From Fimbriimonadaceae bacterium (lineage in GTDB: Bacteria; Armatimonadota; Fimbriimonadia; Fimbriimonadales; Fimbriimonadaceae), in assembly GCA_022402505.1 (NCBI GenBank), contig JAKRSE010000289.1, forward strand, positions 1-11,548: a DNA stretch of 11,548 nucleotides, read 5' to 3'. Below are positions 1 through 6,569 of the stretch, in pieces. Each line of letters begins with the position of its first letter. Within the stretch, counting starts at the first letter, position 1. The position numbers were made by a program, and so were the translations under genes. The notes beneath the pieces were generated by a model. It saw only the letters and a list, made by a program, of their open reading frames with translations. It did no database searches and was not told the origin of the DNA.

Positions 1-806
1 AGCAGGACGGCCAGGGCCAGCACATAGGGGAGGGCGGCGAAGATCTGGTAGGGCACGGCCTGGTTCACCGACTGCAGCCAGAACTGAACCTGCTCGGCCA
101 GCCCCACCAGAAGGGATGCGAGCACCACTCCCAGGGGGTTCCAGCGTCCGAAGGTCACCATGGCGATGGCCACGAACCCGCGACCGGCGATGGTGTTCTC
201 GGCGAAGCTCCCCGTGATTCCCAGAGTGTAGTAGCTCCCGGCCAGGCCGGCGAAGGCGGCAGCGATGAGGGCGGCCCCCCAGCGGAGGCGCGGCACGGAG
301 AATCCGGCGGCCTGAAGGGCTTCCGGCTTCTCGCCCGCCGCCCTCATGCCCAGTCCCCACCGGCTCCGCGCCAGGAGCCAGGCCGCGGCCAGGGCGGCGA
401 TGGGAATGAAGAGCAGGAACGGGTCCCAGCCTCCGGGGAGCGAAGGCAGGCGCGGGACCGAGATGAGCCGGCCGCTTCCGCCATACAGGGCTCGAAAGAG
501 CGTGCCGGTCAGGCCCAGGGCGAAGAGGTTGACCGCCGTCCCGACCACCACCTGGTCCAGCATCAGGCGAAGCGTGAAGAGGGCCTGCAGCAGTCCGATC
601 AACACCGCCGCCGCCACTCCGGCGGCCAGTCCCGCCCAGGGCGAGCCCGTGGTCGCCGAGACCTGCATCGACGCGAAGGCTGCCGTCAGCATCATGCCTT
701 CCAGCCCGATGTTCAGCAGGCCGGCCCGCTGTCCCAGGCTCTCGCCGATCCCCGCCAGAGCCACCGGGGCGCTGAAGCGGAGCACCGCCAAGCCCGCTTC
801 AATCAA
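1..806 (-). CDS. BMP-type nucleoside ABC transporter, permease 2 (C-terminus cut by window)
   Basis: Second inner-membrane permease of a BMP/Nup-type ABC importer (branched-chain permease superfamily). 268 codons are visible and the frame runs off the window start, so the C-terminus is missing; relatives are about 300 residues, so most is present. The family motif NIGLEG is at residues 32-37, and hydrophobic membrane segments fill the rest. The last visible residues, ALPYVLALAVL, fit a late membrane helix of this family. No ATG fits. I chose TTG at 806 because GGAGG (814-818) lies 7 bases upstream and because it overlaps the permease 1 stop by 8 bases (TTGATTGA), which suggests translational coupling. 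It is the last visible gene of the operon and should pair with permease 1 as a heterodimeric channel energised by the ATPase. Nucleoside specificity is inferred from the family and could differ. Confidence 0.9.
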   Translation of the reverse strand, partial: MIEAGLAVLRFSAPVALAGIGESLGQRAGLLNIGLEGMMLTAAFASMQVSATTGSPWAGLAAGVAAAVLIGLLQALFTLRLMLDQVVVGTAVNLFALGLTGTLFRALYGGSGRLISVPRLPSLPGGWDPFLLFIPIAALAAAWLLARSRWGLGMRAAGEKPEALQAAGFSVPRLRWGAALIAAAFAGLAGSYYTLGITGSFAENTIAGRGFVAIAMVTFGRWNPLGVVLASLLVGLAEQVQFWLQSVNQAVPYQIFAALPYVLALAVL

Positions 807-1851
807 GGGCCGGCCTCCGGGCGAGCTCGCGTCGCTTCTGCCACTCGAACAGAGCCATGAATCCGAGGACGCCGGCTGCCTGAATCACATAGACCAGGGT
901 GTTGCCGATCGGGGCGCTCCGGGCGAGGACTTCGCAGCCGGCCACCAGCGCGCCGAAGTAGAGCCCGGCGAAGACGACGCCCATCGGAGCCAGGCCGCCG
1001 AGCAGGGCCACCGGGATCGCCAGGAAGCCCCAGCCTTCGGCGAAACCCATGCCGATCTGCCGGGTCATCGCCAGGTGGCTGACCGCGCCCGCCAGGCCGC
1101 AGAGCATGCCCGACCAGAGCATCGCCTTCATCTGAGTCGCCTCGGCCGGAATCCGAACGGCCCGGGCGGCCCGGGCGTTTTCCCCGACGAGCCGGAGTCG
1201 GAACCCGCCCCACGCGCCGAACAGCCAGACCTGCAGCGCGATCCCGGCGGCGAGGGCGATCAGGAATCCGGCATGAAGGTCGATCCGCGGGTCGGCCCGC
1301 CAGAGAGCCAGGTCGGCGGGGATGCGGTCGGAGAGCGGGCGGCGTCCGGTGGACTCCTGAAGCGGGCCTGAGACGAGATACGTGAGCAGGTTCAGGGCGA
1401 TGAAGTTCAACAGAATCGTGCTGATGACGACCTGGACGCCCCGCTTCGCCTGGAGCCATGCGGCGGCGGCGGCCGTCAGCCCGCCGAGGGCCGCGCCGCA
1501 GAGGAGGGCCGCCGGCTGGAAGATGAATGCCGGCAGTGCGCCGGCCAGCTTGAAGAACGCCGCGCTGCCGATCCCACCCATGACGTACTGGCCTTCGCCG
1601 CCGATGTTGTAGACCGCCGCCCGCCAGGCGAGCGTCAGCCCCAGGCCGCAGAGGATGAGCGGCGTCGAGCGGGCCAGGGTCCGACCCCAGGCCGCCGGAC
1701 TGCCGAAGGCTCCGCTCAGGATCGTGGGCAGCGCCGTCGCCGGATTCAGGCCGAAGACGGCCAGGGTGAGGACGAGGATGACGAGAAGACCGAAGAAGAC
1801 CAGCAGCCCCGATCCGGCGGACCGCATCCACTGAGGCCGGACGGCGGTCAT
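799..1851 (-). CDS. BMP-type nucleoside ABC transporter, permease 1
   Basis: First permease of the importer, 350 residues, a normal length for the NupP/YufP-like family. A short charged N-terminus is followed by a strong membrane helix at about residues 15-35. The hallmark YNIGGEGQ is at residues 81-88; this loop contacts the ATPase in related permeases. The segment around VSGPLQE, followed by PLSDRIP, is also typical of nucleoside BMP permeases. The remainder is a series of hydrophobic helices ending in a charged KRRELARR tail. The ATG start overlaps the ATPase stop as ATGA (1848-1851) and has GGAGG six bases upstream. Its stop lies within the first codons of permease 2. The gene is therefore embedded in a coupled minus-strand operon. 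Substrate assignment (nucleosides or related compounds) rests on family and on the neighbouring BmpA-like binding protein. Confidence 0.93.
   Translation of the reverse strand: MTAVRPQWMRSAGSGLLVFFGLLVILVLTLAVFGLNPATALPTILSGAFGSPAAWGRTLARSTPLILCGLGLTLAWRAAVYNIGGEGQYVMGGIGSAAFFKLAGALPAFIFQPAALLCGAALGGLTAAAAAWLQAKRGVQVVISTILLNFIALNLLTYLVSGPLQESTGRRPLSDRIPADLALWRADPRIDLHAGFLIALAAGIALQVWLFGAWGGFRLRLVGENARAARAVRIPAEATQMKAMLWSGMLCGLAGAVSHLAMTRQIGMGFAEGWGFLAIPVALLGGLAPMGVVFAGLYFGALVAGCEVLARSAPIGNTLVYVIQAAGVLGFMALFEWQKRRELARRPALD
814..818 (-). promoter_or_regulatory. Ribosome binding site deciding the TTG start of permease 2
   Basis: GGAGG seven bases before TTG at 806, inside the 3' end of permease 1. 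The permease 2 frame has no ATG or GTG suitably placed here, so this site fixes the TTG start. Confidence 0.7.
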
Positions 1852-3275
1852 GTTCGGCCTCCCGTCAGCCCGGCTGCATCCGCCTGAGTCAGCCGGCCGG
1901 AGGACATGAACCAGCTGCGATCCGCGAGCTGCGCCAGCTCGTCCAGGTCGGCCGAAAAGAGGACGACAGCCGCCCCGTCTGCGGCCGCCGACTGAAGGCT
2001 CTCTCGGACGAACGATGCCGCCTTCAGGTCGAGCCCTCTGGTGGGGTTCACGGCGATGATCAGCCGCGGCCCGGCGCTGAGGGTCCGGGCGACGACCACC
2101 TTCTGCTGGTTGCCGCCGCTGAGGCTGCGCACCGGGTCATCCAGACTCCCCAGGCGGATTCCAAAACGCTCGACAAGCCCCTGAGCCCAGCCCTGCACCC
2201 TTCCACGACGGACCGAGCCGGTCTGGGGGATTTTGGTCGAAATGAGCATGTTTTCCCAGATGGACATGTCCAGAGCGAGCCCGTCCACCTGGCGGTCTTG
2301 GGGGATGTAGGCGGGCTCGTCGGCCCCGATCCGCTCTCCGGAGGACAGAGGGCGGACCAGCGCGAGGGCCTCGGCCAGCTCGATCTGGCCGTTCCCGTCC
2401 ACTCCGCCGATCCCCACGATCTCGCCGGCGCGGACGGTCATCGAGACCCCTCGCACCGCCGTTTCTCCCCGGTCGCCCTTCACTTCGGCGTTCCTGAGTT
2501 CCAGGACGGTCTCGCCCAGCGGCCGCTCCGAAGGAGTCCAGATGTCGGGCAGGTCGCCGACCATCATCCGGGCGACCTGGTCTTCGGTCACCTCTCCGAT
2601 CCGGCCTTCTCCGCTGAGCCGGCCCCGACGCAGGACGGTCACCCGGTCGGCGACGGCAAAGACCTCGCTGAGCTTGTGGGCGATCAGGACGACGGCGCGG
2701 CCCTGTTCCCGGAGCGACTTCAAGACCCGGATCAGGTCCAGGACTTCGTCCGGGGCGAGGACGGCAGTCGGCTCGTCCAGAATGATGATCCGCGCATCGG
2801 TCGCCAGCGCCTTTGTGATTTCGATGCGTTGCTGGACCCCGACGGGGAGGCTCCCGGTCGGCGCGGAGGGGTCGAAGCTCCAGCCCACCTTGGCGGCTGC
2901 CTCTCGAGCATTTTCCACCACACCCGCGAGGTCCAGAACGCCTCCGAGGGTCCCCAGCGAATCGAGGGCCAGGTTTTCGGCCACCGTGAATGCAGGAACC
3001 AGCTGGAAGTGCTGATGGACCAGGGCCAGCCCAGCCCGCCTCATGGCTCCAGGATCGCCCCAGGCCGCCGGCTCTCCGCCGATGGCCAGCGTCCCCGAAT
3101 CGGGCACCAGGTGTCCGGCGAGGAGGCCCATGAGCGTCGACTTTCCGGCGCCGTTTTCACCGAGGACCGCATGCACTTCGCCCTCGCGAATCTCGACCGA
3201 GACCCCCTCCAAAGCGGTCACCGGGCCGAATCGTTTGACGATGCCCTCCGCCCGGAGGGCCGGCGGGCCGATCAG
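1848..3275 (-). CDS. BMP-type nucleoside ABC transporter, double-domain ATPase
   Basis: Cytoplasmic ATPase with two fused nucleotide-binding domains, about 475 residues from the chosen start. Domain 1 (numbering from 3275): Walker A GENGAGKST 39-47, Q-loop HQHFQ 87-91, signature-like LPVGVQQ 143-149, Walker B IIILDEP 163-169, H-loop His 200. Domain 2: degenerate Walker A GVDGNGQ 291-297, signature LSGGNQQK 385-392, Walker B-like LIIAVNP 405-411, where Asn replaces the catalytic Glu. A degenerate second site is normal for this family (usually Gln at that place). Start: the first standard codon, GTG at 3221, has no ribosome site and would delete the conserved first strand, read here as IVKRFGPVTAL. 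The frame stays open to 3294, and CTG at 3275 sits five bases after GGAGG (3281-3285). A CTG start is my inference; a caller limited to ATG/GTG/TTG would give 3221. The gene follows the binding-protein gene by 18 bases. Confidence 0.92.
   Translation of the reverse strand: MIGPPALRAEGIVKRFGPVTALEGVSVEIREGEVHAVLGENGAGKSTLMGLLAGHLVPDSGTLAIGGEPAAWGDPGAMRRAGLALVHQHFQLVPAFTVAENLALDSLGTLGGVLDLAGVVENAREAAAKVGWSFDPSAPTGSLPVGVQQRIEITKALATDARIIILDEPTAVLAPDEVLDLIRVLKSLREQGRAVVLIAHKLSEVFAVADRVTVLRRGRLSGEGRIGEVTEDQVARMMVGDLPDIWTPSERPLGETVLELRNAEVKGDRGETAVRGVSMTVRAGEIVGIGGVDGNGQIELAEALALVRPLSSGERIGADEPAYIPQDRQVDGLALDMSIWENMLISTKIPQTGSVRRGRVQGWAQGLVERFGIRLGSLDDPVRSLSGGNQQKVVVARTLSAGPRLIIAVNPTRGLDLKAASFVRESLQSAAADGAAVVLFSADLDELAQLADRSWFMSSGRLTQADAAGLTGGRT
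1858..1862 (-). promoter_or_regulatory. Ribosome binding site of permease 1
   Basis: GGAGG six bases before the ATG at 1851, inside the 3' end of the ATPase gene. Together with the ATGA overlap it explains coupled translation. Confidence 0.7.
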
Positions 3276-3280
3276 GCCCG

Positions 3281-3285
3281 CCTCC
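3281..3285 (-). promoter_or_regulatory. Ribosome binding site deciding a CTG start for the ATPase gene
   Basis: GGAGG on the minus strand, five bases before CTG at 3275. The identical motif precedes both permease genes at six and seven bases. No ATG, GTG or TTG lies in frame between this site and the conserved first strand of the ATPase domain, which supports CTG as the initiator. Confidence 0.6.
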
Positions 3286-3293
3286 CAGCAGGT

Positions 3294-4292
3294 TCAGAAC
3301 TCATCTTTGGGCACTTCGAGCGTGCCGGCCTCGATTTCGGCGATCAGGGCCTCGGCCTTCGCCTTCGCATCCGGCGTAATCCGGTCGGCCAGGGCCTCGT
3401 TCCAGACCATCTTGATCGCGCCGTCCTTCATGCCAAAGAGGCTCACTTCACCCTTGTAGGAACCCTCCTGAACGCGCTTCGCCAGGGAGAGGAACGCGGG
3501 CTTCGCTTCGATGATCGCGCTGCCGACCACCGAGCCGCTGGCGTTGTCGTTCTGGTTCAGGTTCGCCCCGAAGGCCGAGACACCCTTCTCCTTGGCCGCG
3601 TCGAAGACTCCCTGAGCGGCGGCGTTTGCCTGGTGAATCAGGAAGTCCGCACCCTGGCCGATCGCGGTCAGGGCCGCCTGCTTGGCCTTGGCCACGTCCT
3701 GGCCGTCGCCGGTGAAGACTTCGATGACCTCGACGCCCGGTCGGGCGGCTTCGGCTCCGGCCTTGAAGGCCTTGAAGGTGGACCGGATGCTGGGCACGTC
3801 CGGTCCGCCGATCATGGCGAGCTTGCCCGTCTTGCTGGAAAGCGCAGCCGCCGCGCCCGCCACGTAGAAGCCCTGCTCAAGATAGAAGCGGATCACTCCC
3901 ACGTTGGGGGCGGTCTCGGAGCCGCTGCTGCTGACGAAGAAGGTCTCGGGATAGTCGGCCGCGATCTCGACCGCCGGCTCGTTGTATTCGAAGCCGTGAC
4001 CGATGATGAGCTTGAACCCGTCCTGGGCGTAGCTCCGCATCGCGTCGGGGATCTTTGCGTCCAGGGCCTCCTGGTTGCTGACCTCGGCTCCCAGGTCGGT
4101 TTTGATCGCCTGGAGGCCGTCGTAGGCCATCGCGCTCCAGCCGGCGTCGCTCACCGGTCCGGGCGTCAAAAGAGCCACTTTCATGGAATCGGCCGCGGGC
4201 TCGGCAGAACCCGGACCTTCCGCGCTTTGGGGGGCGCAGGATGCAAGAACAAGCGATGCCCCGACCAGGGCGCAGAGAGCGGGAAGACGCAT
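3294..4292 (-). CDS. BmpA/PnrA-like nucleoside-binding lipoprotein
   Basis: Substrate-binding lipoprotein of the ABC importer, 332 residues, usual for the basic membrane protein (BMP/PnrA/Med) family. A short positively charged start and hydrophobic stretch lead to the lipobox LASC with Cys at residue 19, so it should be lipidated and membrane-anchored outside the cytoplasm. The mature part opens, after a low-complexity linker, with KVALLTPGPVSDAGW, the typical first strand and ligand loop of the family, followed by YDGLQAIKTDLGAEV. Later segments such as IIGHGFEYNEPAVEIAADYP and SSKTGKLAMIGGPDVP also fit the two-lobed periplasmic-binding fold. GAGAGG lies seven bases before the ATG. It is the promoter-proximal gene of the minus-strand operon with the ATPase and two permeases. 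Known relatives bind purine or pyrimidine nucleosides; the actual ligand here is not shown by the sequence. Confidence 0.93.
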   Translation of the reverse strand: MRLPALCALVGASLVLASCAPQSAEGPGSAEPAADSMKVALLTPGPVSDAGWSAMAYDGLQAIKTDLGAEVSNQEALDAKIPDAMRSYAQDGFKLIIGHGFEYNEPAVEIAADYPETFFVSSSGSETAPNVGVIRFYLEQGFYVAGAAAALSSKTGKLAMIGGPDVPSIRSTFKAFKAGAEAARPGVEVIEVFTGDGQDVAKAKQAALTAIGQGADFLIHQANAAAQGVFDAAKEKGVSAFGANLNQNDNASGSVVGSAIIEAKPAFLSLAKRVQEGSYKGEVSLFGMKDGAIKMVWNEALADRITPDAKAKAEALIAEIEAGTLEVPKDEF

Positions 4293-4344
4293 GGACGAAC
4301 CTCTCTACGGGAGCATGGGCCGGCAGCGTCTCTCGGGGCCCAAG

Positions 4345-4373
4345 ATCATTGGACTTTGCGCCAAAAGACGCAA
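4345..4373 (-). promoter_or_regulatory. Possible promoter of the transporter operon
   Basis: On the minus strand TTGCGT (4368-4373) and AATGAT (4345-4350) are separated by exactly 17 bases, resembling -35 and -10 boxes (three and four of six consensus positions). Transcription would begin near 4338, about 45 bases before the lipoprotein start. The match is weak and other sites in the divergent gap are possible. Confidence 0.3.
4356..4373. promoter_or_regulatory. Inverted repeat, candidate operator in the divergent gap
   Basis: TTGCGCCAAAAGACGCAA is an inverted repeat with seven-base arms (one mismatch) around an AAAA centre. It lies between the divergent transporter operon and the dipeptidase gene and covers the possible -35 box of the operon, so a bound regulator could control one or both directions. 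No regulator is identified for it. Confidence 0.35.
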
Positions 4374-4421
4374 CTTCCCGGGCCATGCGGCCGACCGCCA
4401 GGCGTCAAGTATCCTCGCGAC

Positions 4422-5825
4422 ATGTCCGACACTGTCGCCGCCGCCCTGGACGCCCTCGCATCGAGGAGCGACGAAATGCTCGAGGTGACCCGCGACCTTC
4501 TGCGAATTCCCTCGCTCGAGGCCGACCCTCTCCCCGGCGCACCGTTCGGAGCCGAGAATCGGAAGGCCCTCGATTTCGCCCTCGACTTCTGCCGCTCGCA
4601 GGGGCTGGAAACCCGCGACATCGAAGGCTATTGCGGCTGGGCGGAGTTCGGGTCGGGGCCGAAGATGGTCGCCATCCTCGGCCATCTGGACGTGGTCCCG
4701 GTCGGCCCGGGCTGGAAGTTCGACCCCTTCGGTGCGGAGATCCAGGACGGCTGGCTCTACGCCCGCGGCGCGAGCGATGACAAGGGCCCGACCGTGGCCG
4801 CCCTCTTCGCCGCCCTCGCCCTCCGCCAGGCCAAGCCGGACCTGGGCTGCCGGGTGCGGATCATCTTCGGCTGCAATGAAGAGAGCGGCTTCAAGTGCAT
4901 CCACCGCTACAACGAGACCGAGGAGGAGCCGACCTTTGGAATCGCCCCCGACGCCGGCTGGCCCCTGATCCACGCCGAAAAGGGGATCGCCGACTTCGTC
5001 GTCGGAATGCCCGTCATCGGCGGCGAGCTGGAACTGGTCGCTCTGGAAGGCGGACAGCGGCCGAACATCGTCATCGACTCCTGCTGCGCCTCCGTCCGGG
5101 TCGCCGCCTCGGCCCGCGCCCATGTGGAATCCAAGCTCGCCGACTCCTGGGATCGGAACCTCGCCGCCCATTGGGAGGGGGACCTGCTTCAGATTCACGC
5201 CACCGGCAAGGCGGCTCACGGCTCCTGGCCCTACGGAGGCGACAACGCCGCCATTCGGGTGATGCGGTTCCTGATGGAGATCGCCCCCCTCAGCGCCCAG
5301 GAAGCCTACGAGGCCCTCTTCGAGACGGCCCACATCGCCGGGTTGGGGCTCGGGATCGCCGGGGCCGACGAGCCGAGCGGGCCGCTGAGCGCGAACCTGG
5401 GGATCATCCGCACCCGCGAGGGGATGGTCGAGTTGACCATGAACGTCCGCTACCCGGTCACCTGGAAGGGGGACGACCTCCGTCGCCGGTGCGAGGCGCA
5501 TCTGGCGAAGGTGGACCACGGCCTCACCCTCCTGGATTTCCACGACTCCCCGCCGCTCTACTTCCCGCTGGAGCATCCGCTCGTCCAGGCGGTCTGCGAG
5601 GCCTACACGGACGAGACGGGCGAGATCAAGGCGCCGGGAGTCATGGGAGGCGGAACCTATGCCCGCGCCGTCGCCAATTCGGTGGCGATCGGGACCGGGT
5701 GGCAGGGCGACGGCCCGGCGCACCAGACGGATGAGCGGATCGGAATCGAGCACCAGCAGCGCGCCGCCCGCATCTACGTCCGAATCCTCGACCGGCTCAC
5801 CGATCTGGCTGCCGCGATGGATTGA
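4422..5825 (+). CDS. pepV: M20-family dipeptidase, PepV-like
   Basis: Zinc-dependent aminopeptidase-type dipeptidase that releases amino acids from dipeptides in the cytoplasm. 467 residues, close to lactobacillal PepV. Metal and catalytic motifs are intact: GHLDVVP with His88 and Asp90, GASDDKGP with the bridging Asp at 119-120, CNEESG with Glu153 (general base) and Glu154, PDAGW with Asp177, and a C-terminal His434 in GPAHQTDE. His266 in KAAHGS corresponds to the lid-domain substrate histidine. The segment FGIAPDAGWPLIHAEKG is characteristic of PepV rather than other M20 members. ATG at 4422 starts the conserved part; no clear ribosome site precedes it, so a leaderless or weakly translated start is possible. 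The reading frame is open far upstream, but that is only the GC-rich antisense of the transporter genes. The gene diverges from the transporter operon with a 129-base gap, which allows shared control. Confidence 0.93.
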   Translation: MSDTVAAALDALASRSDEMLEVTRDLLRIPSLEADPLPGAPFGAENRKALDFALDFCRSQGLETRDIEGYCGWAEFGSGPKMVAILGHLDVVPVGPGWKFDPFGAEIQDGWLYARGASDDKGPTVAALFAALALRQAKPDLGCRVRIIFGCNEESGFKCIHRYNETEEEPTFGIAPDAGWPLIHAEKGIADFVVGMPVIGGELELVALEGGQRPNIVIDSCCASVRVAASARAHVESKLADSWDRNLAAHWEGDLLQIHATGKAAHGSWPYGGDNAAIRVMRFLMEIAPLSAQEAYEALFETAHIAGLGLGIAGADEPSGPLSANLGIIRTREGMVELTMNVRYPVTWKGDDLRRRCEAHLAKVDHGLTLLDFHDSPPLYFPLEHPLVQAVCEAYTDETGEIKAPGVMGGGTYARAVANSVAIGTGWQGDGPAHQTDERIGIEHQQRAARIYVRILDRLTDLAAAMD

Positions 5826-5862
5826 GGCCGGCACTGGTGCTGGACAGAGAGCCTCGGCCTCA
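5823..5862. terminator. Inverted repeat between convergent genes, possible terminator
   Basis: TGAGGCCG (5823-5830) pairs exactly with CGGCCTCA (5855-5862). The left arm includes the dipeptidase stop codon, and the intervening 24 bases contain a smaller hairpin, GCACTGGTGC. It sits just before the end of the convergent gene at 5878. No T-run follows on either strand, so an intrinsic terminator is only a possibility; it could also be a transcript-end stabilising hairpin. Confidence 0.4.
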
Positions 5863-5877
5863 GTTGCCGCTATCTAC

Positions 5878-6315
5878 TCAGCTATCTTGGAACTTCGGGG
5901 CGGACGAGCAATCCGTAGCGTGGAACAATAGTGGCCTTCGCGATGCGAAGAATGTAGTTCCGTTGTTGTCTTGTTTCCAACCGATGGCCAAGTCGATTAG
6001 CCTGGAAGGCAACTTGTCTCCGTTGAGGGCGATGAACACACTTCCGCAAACGGTGCCCCAGTCCTCCGTCGCAAAGTCTGCAGTTGTAAAGCCTCGGCGG
6101 ACGTCCCCCTCCCAATTGCGTCTGCGCGTAACCTCATGTGTTGCCTCAAGCACGAAAATGAGGACCTCATCGATCTCGAGATGTTCCTCTTGAGCCAGTC
6201 CCAGGCCGACCAGTCTTTGGATGAAATCGGATAACGGTAACCAGCCGTCCCAGAAATCAACCGGACCACCCTCATAAGTGAAAAATACTTCGCGGCTGCC
6301 AATCACGTTCACCAA
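5878..6315 (-). CDS. Hypothetical protein in low-GC patch
   Basis: I do not recognise this 145-residue protein. It looks cytoplasmic: no signal peptide or membrane helix, many acidic and aromatic residues, a helix-like stretch SDFIQRLVGLGLAQEEHLEI at about residues 29-48, and a late segment GWKQDNNGTTFFAS near residue 112-125. The start is uncertain. TTG at 6315 is the furthest possible because an in-frame TGA lies 15 bases upstream; GTG at 6312 or 6306 are alternatives, and the only Shine-Dalgarno-like bases (GAGGA) lie too far from all but the later ones. Codons are much less GC-biased than in neighbouring genes (the block 5941-6000 is 47% G+C against 72% in part of the dipeptidase gene), suggesting transfer. 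A small acidic protein alone in an AT-richer patch would suit an orphan immunity protein or other accessory gene, but nothing in the sequence proves that. Confidence 0.65.
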   Translation of the reverse strand: MVNVIGSREVFFTYEGGPVDFWDGWLPLSDFIQRLVGLGLAQEEHLEIDEVLIFVLEATHEVTRRRNWEGDVRRGFTTADFATEDWGTVCGSVFIALNGDKLPSRLIDLAIGWKQDNNGTTFFASRRPLLFHATDCSSAPKFQDS

Positions 6316-6569
6316 TGATAGCCTGTTTCCTCAGGTCGAGGTTAGTGGCTGGGTGGAGACATGCTGGTCTGACCGACTACAGCCACTCGCGTGTCTTTCG
6401 TTCCTGCCAACGCACCTTTCCGATGCCCCGGGGGGGACTTGCCTGAAGCCCGATGAACATTGAAACCCGATATCTAACAAATCATAACATATTTAGAGCA
6501 TTTATTGTACTGGTGTACTAGGATGGGTGACTCGACTAAGTTCTCAACCAAACTTGGATGTTTCAGACC
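6316..6569. other. AT-rich gap without a convincing gene
   Basis: 254 bases between two minus-strand genes, AT-rich at 6470-6560 (6481-6540 counts to 37% G+C). On the minus strand it contains a -10-like TATGAT (6481-6486), a GTAC-ACCA-GTAC inverted repeat (6507-6518) and a 27-codon ATG frame (6377-6460) ending in KVRWQERKTREWL. None is strong enough to call. I see no tRNA, no transposase remnant and no terminal inverted repeats. Confidence 0.5.

Noticed and set aside
346..1371. 341-codon plus-strand frame
   Set aside because: It lies opposite both permease genes, which carry clear family motifs; the plus-strand product is Arg/Ala/Pro-rich with no domain.
3219..3296. Stop-codon readthrough from the lipoprotein into the ATPase, since both share a frame
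   Set aside because: It would fuse an exported lipoprotein to a cytoplasmic ATPase, and a good ribosome site lies between them.
2298..4421. Long open plus-strand extension upstream of the dipeptidase, which would give a protein of 1175 residues
   Set aside because: It is the antisense of the lipoprotein and ATPase genes, kept open by GC-rich codon bias. Its translation is low-complexity Arg/Asp/Gly-rich and the conserved dipeptidase begins exactly at 4422.
4305..5834. 509-codon minus-strand frame
   Set aside because: It is the antisense shadow of the dipeptidase gene, whose intact metal motifs show which strand is coding.
6538..6555. AAGTT...AACTT inverted repeat downstream of the exported-protein gene
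   Set aside because: Five-base AT-rich arms with no T-run are expected by chance in an AT-rich stretch.
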